Assembly: GCA_001725215.1 (NCBI GenBank)
Contig: MEFT01000118.1
Location: forward strand, 1-5,854
Source of the DNA: Clostridium sp. SCN 57-10
Lineage (GTDB): Bacteria; Bacillota; Clostridia; Oscillospirales; Butyricicoccaceae
DNA length: 5,854 bases
Direction: 5' to 3'
Shown: positions 5,843-5,854 of the stretch, piece after piece
Numbering within the stretch: position 1 is the stretch's first letter
Layout: the number at the start of each line of letters is the position of its first letter
The notes under the pieces: model-generated
What the model was told of the DNA's origin: nothing
Seen by the model: the letters and a program-made list of their open reading frames with translations, nothing else
Databases searched by the model: none
Translations under genes and position numbers: made by a program

Positions 5843-5854
5843 CGTCGGAGGGGG

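Noticed and set aside
1..5854. tRNA, rRNA, CRISPR array, insertion sequence or terminator hairpins.
   Set aside because: Nearly every base is accounted for by coding sequence, with gaps no longer than 17 nt. No tRNA-like cloverleaf, regularly spaced repeats, terminal inverted repeats, or stem followed by a T-run were noticed on either strand.

Overview
The window carries a dense run of co-directional housekeeping genes, all on the + strand, from a Firmicutes bacterium of class Clostridia. Three things point to Clostridia. IspH is fused to ribosomal S1-type repeats, an arrangement characteristic of that class. The gene order flavoprotein, cmk, plsC, ispH-S1 is familiar from it. Most starts are preceded by a purine-rich Shine-Dalgarno sequence. 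GC content looks to be in the mid-50s percent by eye, which would suit an Oscillospiraceae-like or related gut lineage, but the genus cannot be named from this sequence.

Layout, left to right. Positions 1-363 hold the 3' end of a D-alanyl-D-alanine carboxypeptidase (the PBP5-type C-terminal domain). Positions 368-1082 hold an RsuA/RluB-type pseudouridine synthase whose N-terminal S4 domain is split between two frames near 450. Positions 1096-1941 hold an RpiR/MurR-type regulator (HTH plus SIS domain). Positions 1938-3164 hold a BaiN/HI0933-type FAD flavoprotein. Positions 3182-3859 hold cytidylate kinase. Positions 3849-4433 hold a PlsC-type acyltransferase. Positions 4430-5842 hold IspH fused to two S1 repeats, with a stop 12 bases before the window ends. 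Gaps between genes are 4 to 17 nt, or the genes overlap (4, 11 and 4 nt). No terminator is visible, so the set is best read as one operon or a few overlapping transcription units with translational coupling. There is no gene-free stretch longer than 20 bases.

The genes serve core growth: peptidoglycan trimming, rRNA modification, CMP/dCMP phosphorylation, phosphatidic acid synthesis, isoprenoid precursor synthesis, and an S1-like RNA-binding module. The RpiR-type protein is the only sugar-phosphate-type regulator among them.

No new defence system, mobile element, CRISPR array or RNA gene was found. The points worth a second look are the rluB frameshift, which looks like an 8-nt deletion between CGTG repeats; a sharply AT-rich island inside ispH that contains a promoter-like sequence; a perfect internal Shine-Dalgarno sequence at the IspH/S1 junction; and the early end of the S1 region at the window edge. 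The odd window length (5854) suggests it may be a whole contig, so disruptions near its ends could be assembly errors.
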